Shown: positions 15,155 to 23,616 of the stretch, one piece after another | Position numbering within the stretch: position 1 is the stretch's first letter | How the letters are laid out: each line of letters opens with the position of its first letter | Origin: an uncultured Ruminiclostridium sp. | GTDB taxonomy: Bacteria; Bacillota; Clostridia; Oscillospirales; Ruminococcaceae | Reading direction: 5' to 3' | Assembly: GCA_944386545.1 (NCBI GenBank) | Contig: CALXBK010000007.1 | Span: 1 to 64,000 of the forward strand | Length of the DNA stretch: 64,000 nt | Translations under genes and position numbers: made by a program | The notes under the pieces: generated by a model | Told to the model about the DNA's origin: nothing | The model's database searches: none | What the model saw: only the letters and a program-made list of their open reading frames with translations

Positions 15155-15763
15155 ATGAAAAATTACAGGCTTTATCTTATCCGACACGGTATTACATCGG
15201 GTAATCTTGAGGGCAAATACATCGGCACAACCGACCTGCCGCTGTGTGAGGAGGGCGAGAGCGCAATTTCCTCTCTTGCCGCGCTTGAAGTTTATCCGAG
15301 GGTGCAGAAGGTTTATTCAAGTCCGTTGAAGCGCTGCCTTCAGACCGCTGAGATTATTTACCCCGACAGGCTTTTAAAGCGTATCGACAATATTGCCGAA
15401 TGTGATTTCGGCGATTATGAGGGCAAAACCCGGCAGGAGCTTGCAAACGATAAAACCTACCTTGAATGGCTTAAGGGCGGATATGAAGCCGCACCGCCGA
15501 ACGGTGAGAGCTTCGGGAATTTTACCTTAAGATGTCTTGACGGATTAGAAGATATTTTTAAGGATATGATGGCAAATGAAGTGACCGAAGCGGCGGTAAT
15601 TACCCATTCGGGAGTTATCATGAATTTGCTGTCGGGCTACGGACTGCCGAAATTAAAGCCTGCCGAGTTTACCTGCAAGCAGGGCGAGGGCTTTGAGATA
15701 CAGCTCAGCACCTTCTTGTGGCATCACGGTCCTGTATTTGAAATAAAGGGAAGATTATTTTAA
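15155..15763 (+). CDS. Histidine phosphatase (phosphoglycerate-mutase-like)
   Basis: This 202-residue enzyme has the RHG motif near the N-terminus (LYLIRHGITSGNLEGKY), a second arginine in SSPLKRCLQTAEI and the second catalytic histidine in VITHSGVIMNLL. This is the two-histidine branch that includes alpha-ribazole phosphatase (CobC) and broad phosphatases. No cobalamin genes are nearby, so the substrate is open. AAGGAG precedes the ATG, and tex follows after 18 bases, probably in one operon. Confidence 0.85.
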   Translation: MKNYRLYLIRHGITSGNLEGKYIGTTDLPLCEEGESAISSLAALEVYPRVQKVYSSPLKRCLQTAEIIYPDRLLKRIDNIAECDFGDYEGKTRQELANDKTYLEWLKGGYEAAPPNGESFGNFTLRCLDGLEDIFKDMMANEVTEAAVITHSGVIMNLLSGYGLPKLKPAEFTCKQGEGFEIQLSTFLWHHGPVFEIKGRLF

Positions 15764-15781
15764 AACGAAAGGAATACTCAC

Positions 15782-17923
15782 ATGGATATAATCAGTCAGT
15801 TAGCGCAGGAGCTTAAAATAAGACAGTCACAGGCGGAAAGCGCAGTAAAGCTTATTGACGAGGGAAACACCATACCGTTTATCTCCAGATACAGAAAGGA
15901 AGCAACGGGAGGACTTGACGATGTTGTGCTTAGAGAGCTTAACGACAGGCTTGCATATCTGAGAAATCTTGAAAGCAGAAAAGCCGAGGTATATTCTCTT
16001 ATAGAGGCAACAGGCAATATGACCGAAGAAATCGCCGCCGCACTCGAAAAGGCGGTTACTCTTGCCGAAACAGAGGATATTTACCGCCCGTTCAAGCCCA
16101 AGAGAAAGACAAGGGCAAGCATAGCAAGGGAAAAGGGACTTGCGCCGCTTTCCGAGTTTATTATGGAGCAGACCTTAGCCTCTGTCAATATTGAAGCCGA
16201 GAAATACATAAACCCCGATAAGGGAGTCCAGACCGCACAGGAAGCAATAGACGGTGCGCTTGACATTATTGCGGAGCAGGTATCCGACGATGCGGCGCTG
16301 AGAAAAAAGCTGTATGCCGTGTATCTGGCACACGCCCTTATTGTGTCTAAGGCAACCGATGCGGGAAATGAAACGGTATATATAAACTACTACGATTATA
16401 ACGAGCTTGCCTGCAAAATCCCTCCTCACAGACTGCTTGCGCTTGACAGAGGAGAGCGTGAGGGTGCGCTTAAGGTGGATGTGTCGGTAGATGAAGAAAA
16501 ACAGCTCAGAATAATATACAAAATGTTCGTAAAGGCTGAAAACGACAACGGCAGACTTGTAAAGACCGCCTGCGAGGACAGCTTTAAGAGGCTTATTCAC
16601 CCCTCTCTCGAACGCAGACTCAGAAGCGAGCTTACCGAAAAGGCGTGCGAAAGCTCTATTCATACCTTTTCGGGCAACCTCCGTCAGCTTCTTATGCAGC
16701 CTCCCGTGAAGAATGCCGTTGCACTCGGCTTTGATCCCGGTTACAGGACAGGCTGTAAGGTTGCTGTTGTGGACGCAACGGGCAAGGTGCTTGATACGGC
16801 GGTAGTATATCCTACACCGCCCAAAAATGAAACAGAAAAGTCAAAGAAAATACTGAAGTCCCTTATCGAAAAGCACTCTGTCAGCGTTATAGCGGTAGGA
16901 AACGGAACGGCAAGCCACGAAAGCGAGGTATTTATAGCAGGACTTATTAAGGAAATTCCTCACAAGGTAAGCTATATGATGGTGTCCGAGGCGGGCGCAA
17001 GCGTGTATTCCGCAAGCAAGCTCGCCGCGGAGGAGTTCCCCGATTACGACGTATCTTTGAGAAGTGCGGTATCCATAGCAAGACGGCTTCAGGACCCGTT
17101 GGCAGAGCTTGTAAAGATTGATCCGAAGTCCATAGGCGTCGGACAGTATCAGCATGATATGCCGCCCGCAAGACTTTCGGAGGCCCTCGGCGGAGTTGTT
17201 GAGGACAGCGTAAATAACGTCGGAGTTGATTTAAACACGGCTTCCGTTTCACTTTTAAGCTATGTTGCGGGTATCAGCTCGGCAATAGCGAAAAACATAG
17301 TTCTTTACAGAGAGGAAAACGGAAAATTTACAAGCCGAAGCGAGCTTCTCAAGGTATCAAAGCTCGGTAAAAAAGCATTTGAACAATGCGCGGGCTTTAT
17401 GAGAATACACAACGGCAAAAATCCGCTTGACAATACCTCCGTTCACCCTGAAAGCTATGAAGCGGCAAAGGCTCTGCTTGCAAAGTGCGGCTTTGAATTA
17501 AGCGATGTCAGCGGCGGCGTTCCGAGGATAAAGGAGCAGACGGAGAAAATCGGTGTGAAAAAGCTCTCTGAGGAACTCGGTATCGGAGAGATGACGCTTT
17601 CCGACATTATTTCCGAGCTTGCAAAGCCGGGCAGAGATCCGAGAGATGAGCTTCCTCCTCCGCTTCTGCGTACCGATGTTGCGGATATAAATTCCTTAAA
17701 GCCGGGTATGGTGCTTGAGGGTACGGTCAGAAATGTTATCGACTTCGGCGTATTTGTGGATATAGGCGTTCATCAAGACGGACTTGTACATATTTCCCGT
17801 ATTTGCGACAGGTACATAAAGCACCCGCTTGAGGCTGTCAAGGTCGGGGATATTGTCAAGGTTAAGGTGCTTGATGTAGATACGGCAAAGAACAGAATTT
17901 CACTCACTATGAAAGGCATTTGA
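15782..17923 (+). CDS. tex: Tex/YhgF-family RNA-binding transcription accessory protein
   Basis: The 713-residue protein matches full-length Tex. It has an N-terminal helical region (residues 1-190), a YqgF/RNase-H-like domain (about 320-450, with FDPGYRTGCKVAVVDA), helix-hairpin-helix motifs (VGVDLNTASVSLLSYVAGI) and a C-terminal S1 RNA-binding domain (about 640-710, with GTVRNVIDFGVFVDIG). Tex aids transcription and translation-related processes and affects virulence and stress traits in several bacteria. It lies directly before the YcxB-like gene, one base apart, so the genes are co-transcribed. Confidence 0.95.
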   Translation: MDIISQLAQELKIRQSQAESAVKLIDEGNTIPFISRYRKEATGGLDDVVLRELNDRLAYLRNLESRKAEVYSLIEATGNMTEEIAAALEKAVTLAETEDIYRPFKPKRKTRASIAREKGLAPLSEFIMEQTLASVNIEAEKYINPDKGVQTAQEAIDGALDIIAEQVSDDAALRKKLYAVYLAHALIVSKATDAGNETVYINYYDYNELACKIPPHRLLALDRGEREGALKVDVSVDEEKQLRIIYKMFVKAENDNGRLVKTACEDSFKRLIHPSLERRLRSELTEKACESSIHTFSGNLRQLLMQPPVKNAVALGFDPGYRTGCKVAVVDATGKVLDTAVVYPTPPKNETEKSKKILKSLIEKHSVSVIAVGNGTASHESEVFIAGLIKEIPHKVSYMMVSEAGASVYSASKLAAEEFPDYDVSLRSAVSIARRLQDPLAELVKIDPKSIGVGQYQHDMPPARLSEALGGVVEDSVNNVGVDLNTASVSLLSYVAGISSAIAKNIVLYREENGKFTSRSELLKVSKLGKKAFEQCAGFMRIHNGKNPLDNTSVHPESYEAAKALLAKCGFELSDVSGGVPRIKEQTEKIGVKKLSEELGIGEMTLSDIISELAKPGRDPRDELPPPLLRTDVADINSLKPGMVLEGTVRNVIDFGVFVDIGVHQDGLVHISRICDRYIKHPLEAVKVGDIVKVKVLDVDTAKNRISLTMKGI

Positions 17924-17924
17924 A

Positions 17925-18437
17925 ATGATTAAAACAGCTTTGACATTAACAAGGGAAAATATCGAAAAATATGTAAAGTATCTGCTTTTGGGCAAAACAA
18001 AGCTCTCTAAAGCAATGGTTATAATTTATGTTACGGTTATGCTTGCACTTTCTGCGGCGGCAGTAGTCTTTTCTGTGATAACGGGTATGTTCTGGTTTAT
18101 CGCGGTTGCAGTATGCTGCCTTCTGCTTATAGCTGCGGCTTTCGCATTTGTTATGTATACGGCAAAAAAATATACCGATGAGCTTTATAATTCAAATACC
18201 GACAGAGGCTTTGACGGTATTGAAATAACCGCAAGCTGTATCGTACTTACAAAAGGAGAGAAAAATGTAGGTATAATCGAGTGGAGCAATGTTTCCTCGG
18301 TTGATATTGTAAAGCAGACCGCCTTTATTACGGCAGAAGGCTATCTGCTGTGCTTTGAGCAAAACAGTATAACAGAAGGCACGCTTGATGAGTTTATGCA
18401 GATTGTAAACGAAAAGCTGGTGAAACAGGGTGATTAA
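17925..18437 (+). CDS. YcxB-like two-TM membrane protein
   Basis: A 170-residue protein with two transmembrane segments (about residues 28-50 and 55-77) and a soluble C-terminal part. That part (GFDGIEITASCIVLTKGEKN ... IIEWSNVSSVDI) resembles the YcxB-like C-terminal domain found in many small Firmicutes membrane proteins. The function is unknown. Its ATG lies one base after the tex stop, and its end overlaps queH by eight bases. Confidence 0.7.
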   Translation: MIKTALTLTRENIEKYVKYLLLGKTKLSKAMVIIYVTVMLALSAAAVVFSVITGMFWFIAVAVCCLLLIAAAFAFVMYTAKKYTDELYNSNTDRGFDGIEITASCIVLTKGEKNVGIIEWSNVSSVDIVKQTAFITAEGYLLCFEQNSITEGTLDEFMQIVNEKLVKQGD

Positions 18438-19062
18438 CTACCAGCTAAAGACGGACGAAATCATAAAAAATCTCAAAAACACCCCGTCCCTGCTTCTTCA
18501 TGTGTGCTGTGCTCCTTGCAGCAGCTATGTGCTTGAATATCTGACGGAATACTTTGCTGTAACCGCATTTTTCTATAACCCGAATATCACGGAAAAAGAG
18601 GAATACGAAAAACGCAAGACAGAGCTTAAACGCTTTGTTTCTCAAAGAGAGTTCAGAAATCCCGTAAATATCATTGACGGCGATTATGAGCCGGAGCTGT
18701 TCTTTGAAATCGCAAAGGGCATGGAAAAGCTGTGCGAGGGCACAGAGCGCTGTTTTCGCTGTTATGAGCTGCGACTTAGAAAAACCGCCGGGCTTGCAAA
18801 GAAAATGGGCGTTGATTTCTTTTGCACAACGCTATCGGTAAGTCCTCACAAAAATGCACAGAAGCTAAACGAAATCGGCGAAAGACTGAGCAATGAATAC
18901 TCCGTGCCGTACCTTTTTTCTGATTTTAAGAAGAAAAACGGCTACAAGCGTTCCATTGAGCTTTCGGAGGAATACGGACTATACCGTCAGAATTACTGCG
19001 GCTGTATTTTCAGCAGGCAGAAAAATATTTTTAAAAATAGTCAAAAACAGTTGTCAAAATAA
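18430..19062 (+). CDS. queH: Epoxyqueuosine reductase QueH
   Basis: The 210-residue DUF208 protein performs the last step of queuosine synthesis in tRNA, reducing epoxyqueuosine without cobalamin. It shows the cysteine signature LLLHVCCAPCSSYVLEYL at the N-terminus, ERCFRCYELRL in the middle and NYCGCIFSRQK near the end; together these bind an Fe-S cluster and a metal. A GTG start at 18430 overlaps the preceding gene. A promoter for the corA leader lies inside its last codons. Confidence 0.93.
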   Translation: MINYQLKTDEIIKNLKNTPSLLLHVCCAPCSSYVLEYLTEYFAVTAFFYNPNITEKEEYEKRKTELKRFVSQREFRNPVNIIDGDYEPELFFEIAKGMEKLCEGTERCFRCYELRLRKTAGLAKKMGVDFFCTTLSVSPHKNAQKLNEIGERLSNEYSVPYLFSDFKKKNGYKRSIELSEEYGLYRQNYCGCIFSRQKNIFKNSQKQLSK

Positions 19063-19079
19063 GAAAAGTGTGCTAAAAT
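19051..19079 (+). promoter_or_regulatory. Promoter of the corA leader transcript
   Basis: TTGTCA (19051-19056), 17 bases, TAAAAT (19074-19079), overlapping the end of queH. Transcription would start at about 19086, leaving a leader of some 130 bases before corA. Confidence 0.7.
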
Positions 19080-19113
19080 AGAATGAAATATGTATTTTTT
19101 TAAGAAATGAGGT

Positions 19114-19200
19114 GAACGGCGATGACTGCGGACCCATGCGGGAGATACTTGACAATAACCGAAATAAAAGCTGAAATCGCCGTTCTAAGGCGTTTTTAGC
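19114..19200 (+). promoter_or_regulatory. Candidate attenuator in the corA leader
   Basis: Two structures cannot coexist. GAACGGCGAT (19114-19123) pairs perfectly with ATCGCCGTTC (19176-19185), an antiterminator-like pairing that covers the upstream ORF start codon. The alternative is a hairpin of 19170-19181 with 19189-19200 (11 of 12 pairs, including CGCC/GGCG), whose 3' arm contains TTTTT. The second arm is shared, so forming one excludes the other. This is the classic layout of translation-coupled attenuation. It does not match M-box, yybP-ykoY or fluoride riboswitch consensus that I know. Confidence 0.6.
19122..19199 (+). CDS. 25-codon upstream ORF in the corA leader
   Basis: An ATG at 19122 with GAGGTG seven bases upstream opens a frame ending TAG at 19197-19199. 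The peptide starts MTADPCGRYLTITEIK and ends VLRRF. The start codon lies in one arm of the antiterminator-like pairing and the stop codon lies in the terminator-like hairpin. Ribosome position would therefore decide which structure forms. The early Asp-Pro recalls leader peptides such as MgtL, whose translation falters at low magnesium, but the similarity is only in general form. Confidence 0.55.
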   Translation: MTADPCGRYLTITEIKAEIAVLRRF

Positions 19201-19217
19201 AGAAAACGAGGTACCTT

Positions 19218-20153
19218 ATGTTAAAATTTTACAAGACGGTAGGCAACGCCATAACAGAGCTTGACAGGCTCGAGCCCGGTTGCTGGGTATCGGCAATCGC
19301 GCCTACCGAAACAGAGATTTCCACTCTTGAGCAGGAGCTTGGAATAGACAGAGATTACATCCTTTCCGCTTTGGACGAGGAGGAAACCTCACGTATCGAA
19401 AGCGATGACGGACAGACGCTGATTGTCCTTGACTATCCCGTTGCGGAAAAGGTACATGACAAAGAGGATACCATAAGCTATTACACAACACCTATGGGTA
19501 TTATTTTTACAAACAGCAATGTTGTCACCGTATGCTTAAAGGAAAACGTCATCATTGACGAGTTTTCAAAGGGCGTTGTAAAGGGAATACAAACTCAGTT
19601 CAGAACAAGGTTTGTTTTCCATATTCTTTTAAGAATTGCGAGCAAATACCTGTTGTTCTTAAAGCAAATCGACAAGCTTTCCAATTATGTCGAGTCACAG
19701 CTCCACAAGTCCATGAAGAACAAGGAGCTTATTCAGCTTTTAGGACTTGAAAAGTCGCTGGTATATTTTTCGACCTCGCTTAAATCTACCGAAACCGTGC
19801 TTGAAAAGATATTGAGAGGCAGAGTAATAAAGCTTTACGAGGAGGATCAGGAGCTTCTTGAAGACGTTCTTATCGAGGTAAAGCAGGCAATTGAGATGAG
19901 CAATATCTATTCAAACATTCTTTCGGGTACTATGGACGCTTTTGCAAGCGTTATTTCAAACAACCTGAACATTGTCATGAAAGTGCTTACGGTTATCACG
20001 ATTGTAATGTCCGTCCCTACGATGGTGTTCAGCTTTTACGGCATGAATGTGGTGGACCTGCCGATGCCGTTCACATGGTTCCCGCTTGTGATTTCCGTTG
20101 TGCTTGCGGTAATCGTTGCAATTGTGATTACAAGAAATAAATTTTATAAATAG
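19218..20153 (+). CDS. corA: CorA-family magnesium/divalent-cation channel
   Basis: This 311-residue protein has the CorA layout: a large cytosolic N-terminal funnel (about 1-240, ending in long helices with YSNILSGTMDAFASVISNN), then two transmembrane helices (about 250-275 and 285-308). The selectivity signature YGMN is at the end of the first helix (FSFYGMNVVDLP). It assembles as a pentamer and imports Mg2+, sometimes Co2+ or Ni2+. The unusual leader with an upstream ORF suggests magnesium-linked control. ZapA follows after 14 bases. Confidence 0.95.
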   Translation: MLKFYKTVGNAITELDRLEPGCWVSAIAPTETEISTLEQELGIDRDYILSALDEEETSRIESDDGQTLIVLDYPVAEKVHDKEDTISYYTTPMGIIFTNSNVVTVCLKENVIIDEFSKGVVKGIQTQFRTRFVFHILLRIASKYLLFLKQIDKLSNYVESQLHKSMKNKELIQLLGLEKSLVYFSTSLKSTETVLEKILRGRVIKLYEEDQELLEDVLIEVKQAIEMSNIYSNILSGTMDAFASVISNNLNIVMKVLTVITIVMSVPTMVFSFYGMNVVDLPMPFTWFPLVISVVLAVIVAIVITRNKFYK

Positions 20154-20167
20154 CTTCGGAGGCTGTA

Positions 20168-20923
20168 ATGGAAAAGATAAAAATTACGGTAAGCGGTCAC
20201 TCGTTTTATCTTAAAACCGATGATCCGAAAAAGCTCAGCGAAATTTCCGAGATGCTTCAGAGAAAAATGGATAAGCTCAGCGATAAAGCGCCCTCAATGT
20301 CACTTACCGACGTTGCAATAATGGTTGCGCTTGATTTGGCGGACGAGAACTATTCAAGCTCTAAGAAGCTGAGTGAGGCGCAGAGCATGATAACCTACAC
20401 ACAAAAGCTTGAAGAACAGTCAAAACAGCTGTGCGAGCAGGCAAAGCAAAGGGTAGAGGAGCTTCAGGGCGAGCTTTCAAAAGCTGCTTCCGAGGTTTCT
20501 TCTCTGAAAATTAGCCTTTCAGAGTCTCAGACAGAGCTTTCCGCACTGAAATCCGAGCTTTCAAAGGTTGATTTTGAGGCTGAAACAAGGCTCAGCAATG
20601 AAAACCGCCGCCTTGTTGAAAAAATCAAGGAGCTTGAGCAGAAGAACGCAAGAATGGAGGACGCCTGGAACAAGCTGAAATCCAATCAGAACAGATCGGG
20701 TGAAAACAGCTTTTCCGAGGCAGAAAAGCGAGAGCTTCTCACCCGTATAGAACAGCTCAGCTCTACCGTATCCGCTTATGAAAAGACCTTTGACGAATAC
20801 GCAAATCAGCGCAACGCAGAGGTGGACGACCTTAACGAAAAGCTCAATACATTAAGAAAAAAATACTCGGATTTAAGCGACCGCATGAATGAAATCATCG
20901 GCGACGGTCAGATGACTTTATGA
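20168..20923 (+). CDS. zapA: ZapA-like cell-division protein with long coiled coil
   Basis: Residues 1-75 match ZapA (MEKIKITVSGHSFYLKTDDP, then SLTDVAIMVALDLADENY), a bundler of FtsZ filaments at mid-cell. The protein is 251 residues, well over twice the usual ZapA length. The rest is a continuous coiled coil (about 80-245) rich in Glu, Lys, Ser and Leu. The extension may reach a partner or span the Z-ring, which is inference. The stop overlaps the U32 peptidase start (ATGA), so the genes are coupled. Confidence 0.85.
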   Translation: MEKIKITVSGHSFYLKTDDPKKLSEISEMLQRKMDKLSDKAPSMSLTDVAIMVALDLADENYSSSKKLSEAQSMITYTQKLEEQSKQLCEQAKQRVEELQGELSKAASEVSSLKISLSESQTELSALKSELSKVDFEAETRLSNENRRLVEKIKELEQKNARMEDAWNKLKSNQNRSGENSFSEAEKRELLTRIEQLSSTVSAYEKTFDEYANQRNAEVDDLNEKLNTLRKKYSDLSDRMNEIIGDGQMTL

Positions 20924-22965
20924 GCGAAATACTTGCGCCCTGCAAGGGGCTTGAAAGCATTACTGCCGCAATAAATGCGGGGGCTGATGCCGTTTATCTC
21001 GGAGAAAAGAACTTTTCCGCAAGGAAAAACGCCGATAATTTTGACTACGCTGAGCTTTGCGAGGCTGTAAGGCTGTGTCATTACAGCTCTGTAAAGGTTT
21101 ATGTTACACTTAATACGCTCGTTTTCGACAAAGAAATTCCTTTGCTTTGCAAAGCCGTGGAGGAATGTGCCAAGGCGGGCGTTGACGCATTTATAGTGCA
21201 GGATTTGGGCGTGGCGGCACTCTGCCGTAAAATTGCGCCTGACTTGCCGCTTCATGCTTCAACCCAGATGACGGTTAATTCGCCTTTAGGTGCAATTGCG
21301 GCAAAAAAGTTCGGCTTTTCGAGGGTAGTGCTCGGCAGAGAGCTTTCAAAAGAGCAGATACAGAATATTATTGATTTTTGCGATATAGAAACCGAGGTTT
21401 TTGTTCACGGTGCGCTGTGCGTATGTGTAAGCGGTCAATGCTATATGAGCGCTATGCTCGGCGGCAGAAGCGGAAACAGGGGACTTTGCGCCCAGCCCTG
21501 CCGTCTTAACTTTACCTGCGGGGACAGGGAGAATGTTCTTTCACTCAAGGATTTATCCCTTATAGACAAGCTTTGCGAGCTTAAAGAAATGGGCGTTGCG
21601 TCCTTTAAAATAGAGGGCAGAATGAAGCGTCCCGAATATGTTGCGGCGGCGGTAAGCTGTTGCAGACAGTCGCTTGACGGCGAGCCTTACGATTTTGAAA
21701 TGCTCAGGAGCGCATTCTCAAGAAGCGGCTTTACAAGCGGCTATTTTGATGATGATTTTCATAATATGCAGGGAATACGCACAAAGGAGGATGTTACTGC
21801 GGCCTCCTCTCAATTCCTCGGCGTAATGCGGAGGCTTTACGATAAGCCTTTCAAGCGTTATAAAACAGATATATCCGCAAAAATCAAAAGAGGGAATGAT
21901 GTGCTTGTTACCGCCTGTGCCAACGGTGAAACGGTACAGGTAACAGCCGAGCCTCCCGAGGAAGCGGTAAAACGGCCGATTAGTGAAGAATGGGTTGTAT
22001 CGCAGCTTTCAAAGCTCGGCGGTACGGTGTATTTCCCGGGAAAAGTAACGGCAAGCGTTGATGATGGCTTGTCGTTGTCTGCGGCAGTACTTAATTCCTT
22101 GCGCAGAGATTGTGTAGAGGAGCTTTCCGAAAAAATTCTGCAAAAGAATACTCCCCGCTATAAAATAAACTCTTTTACGGAAGAAAAAATTAACTGCCGT
22201 ACAGCAGTCGCAAATAAGCTCAGATGTGAGGTTTCAAACGCTTCCCAGCTTGAGAAAGCGCTGGAGATAAACGAATTTTCGTATATCTATGCGCCTGCTT
22301 CACTGCTTTCGGAAAAAACTCCCGACAAATCAAGGATAATTGCCCTCCCGCCCGTTTTTCTATCGGACTGTGAGGAGCAGGCTGAGAGCCGTTTTCTCAC
22401 ATTAAAGCAACAAGGCTTTGAGCATATCGGCGTATATACGCTGTCGCATATTGAGCTTGCTTCAAGGCTGGGGCTTACTTTACACGGTATGTTCAGATTA
22501 AACGCCGCAAACCGTTATGCTTTGTCGGAATATAAAAAGCTCGGACTGTCCGATACGGTGCTGTCGATAGAGCTGTTGATGTCTGACGCGGTTGATTTGT
22601 GCAGACAAAGCGAAATTCCCTGCGGTATACTTAGTTACGGCAGAATACCGCTTATGATAACTCGCCGCTGTCCGATAAACGACGGCAAGCCCTGCGGAGA
22701 AGCAAAGAAAAAGAGCTGTCCTCACAGCATTACCGACCGCAAGGGAAACAGCTTTATCTGTATGTGCAATGACAATACGGCGGAAATATTCAATCCCGAT
22801 GTGCTTACACTTTCGGATAAGAAAAAGGATACCCAAAAATTTGATTTTTCACTTTTAAAATTTACCGACGAAACGGACATAAGGGCGGCGCTTAATTCGT
22901 ATCTTGACGGCGGAAAACCGTCAGGCAGAGTGACCGCGGGACTTTATTACAGAGGAGTGCTTTAA
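20920..22965 (+). CDS. Peptidase U32 family protein (RlhA/YegQ-like)
   Basis: This 681-residue protein has an N-terminal TIM-barrel U32 domain with the signature region FVHGALCVCVSGQCYMSAML and GLCAQPCRL (about residues 165-195), whose cysteines are family hallmarks. A C-terminal part with a cysteine cluster (SCPHSITDRKGNSFICMC) follows. U32 members include collagenase-type proteins and the 23S rRNA hydroxylation factor RlhA. The cysteine pattern suits the RNA-modifying group better than a secreted protease, and there is no signal peptide. It is coupled to zapA upstream and dut downstream. Confidence 0.9.
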   Translation: MSEILAPCKGLESITAAINAGADAVYLGEKNFSARKNADNFDYAELCEAVRLCHYSSVKVYVTLNTLVFDKEIPLLCKAVEECAKAGVDAFIVQDLGVAALCRKIAPDLPLHASTQMTVNSPLGAIAAKKFGFSRVVLGRELSKEQIQNIIDFCDIETEVFVHGALCVCVSGQCYMSAMLGGRSGNRGLCAQPCRLNFTCGDRENVLSLKDLSLIDKLCELKEMGVASFKIEGRMKRPEYVAAAVSCCRQSLDGEPYDFEMLRSAFSRSGFTSGYFDDDFHNMQGIRTKEDVTAASSQFLGVMRRLYDKPFKRYKTDISAKIKRGNDVLVTACANGETVQVTAEPPEEAVKRPISEEWVVSQLSKLGGTVYFPGKVTASVDDGLSLSAAVLNSLRRDCVEELSEKILQKNTPRYKINSFTEEKINCRTAVANKLRCEVSNASQLEKALEINEFSYIYAPASLLSEKTPDKSRIIALPPVFLSDCEEQAESRFLTLKQQGFEHIGVYTLSHIELASRLGLTLHGMFRLNAANRYALSEYKKLGLSDTVLSIELLMSDAVDLCRQSEIPCGILSYGRIPLMITRRCPINDGKPCGEAKKKSCPHSITDRKGNSFICMCNDNTAEIFNPDVLTLSDKKKDTQKFDFSLLKFTDETDIRAALNSYLDGGKPSGRVTAGLYYRGVL

Positions 22966-23402
22966 TGAACGTTAAAATTAAAAAGCTCAGCGAAAACGCA
23001 ACACTGCCGATGAGGGCAACGCCTTTGAGCGCGGGCGCTGATTTGTACGCCTGCACGGACAGTGATATAACTCTTAATCCCGGTGAGCGCATACTCGTAC
23101 CCACGGGCATAGCGGCGGCTATTCCGAATGGGTACGGCGGCTTTGTCTTTCCGAGAAGCGGAACAGCGTCAAAGTACGGCATTACTCTTTCAAACTGCGT
23201 CGGTGTTATTGACAGCGATTACAGGGGAGAAATAAAAATTCCCGTTGTAAACTTAGGACAGGAACAATTCGTTATAAAAAGCGGCGACAGAATAGCCCAG
23301 CTTGTAATTATGCCGATTGATCTGACGGAGTTTTCGGTATGCTCCGAGCTTGATGAAACGGACAGGGGAGAGGGCGGCTTCGGCTCTACGGGTAAGAGAT
23401 AA
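22965..23402 (+). CDS. dut: dUTP diphosphatase
   Basis: A trimeric dUTPase of 145 residues containing all five motifs: AGADLYA, PRSGTASKYG, GVIDSDYRGEI, GDRIAQLVI and the C-terminal GEGGFGSTG. It hydrolyses dUTP to dUMP, keeping uracil out of DNA and feeding thymidylate synthesis. Its ATG shares a base with the stop of the U32 gene. Confidence 0.97.
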   Translation: MNVKIKKLSENATLPMRATPLSAGADLYACTDSDITLNPGERILVPTGIAAAIPNGYGGFVFPRSGTASKYGITLSNCVGVIDSDYRGEIKIPVVNLGQEQFVIKSGDRIAQLVIMPIDLTEFSVCSELDETDRGEGGFGSTGKR

Positions 23403-23468
23403 TGCAAATTGCATAAATATTGCCTCAATTTCACTGATAATTTATTTATTTTTGAATTTAAATTTTTA

Positions 23469-23612
23469 TTGTATGGAAGCGCAAAAAGTGGTATAATATT
23501 AAACGTATCGTGAACAGTTGTGCAACGCTGTACGATTATGCACGGTGTTGCATTTATATTGATTACACTTTGCGGTATTCTTCCGCAATTGATATAAAGA
23601 AAGGGACGGTCA
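23469..23612 (+). promoter_or_regulatory. Promoter and structured leader of the mre operon
   Basis: TTGTAT (23469-23474) and TATAAT (23492-23497) lie 17 bases apart. The leader of about 110 bases can form two hairpins: one from GTTGTGCAACGCTGT to ACGGTGTTGCAT (about 23516-23552) and one TTGCGG...CCGCAA (about 23571-23591). No known riboswitch is recognised. A ribosome site AAAGGGA precedes mreB. Confidence 0.6.
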
Positions 23613-23616
23613 CAAA

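Noticed and set aside
19086-19217. M-box or other known metal riboswitch for corA
   Set aside because: The leader is too short for an M-box and shows none of the conserved blocks of the M-box, yybP-ykoY or fluoride classes that I could recall.
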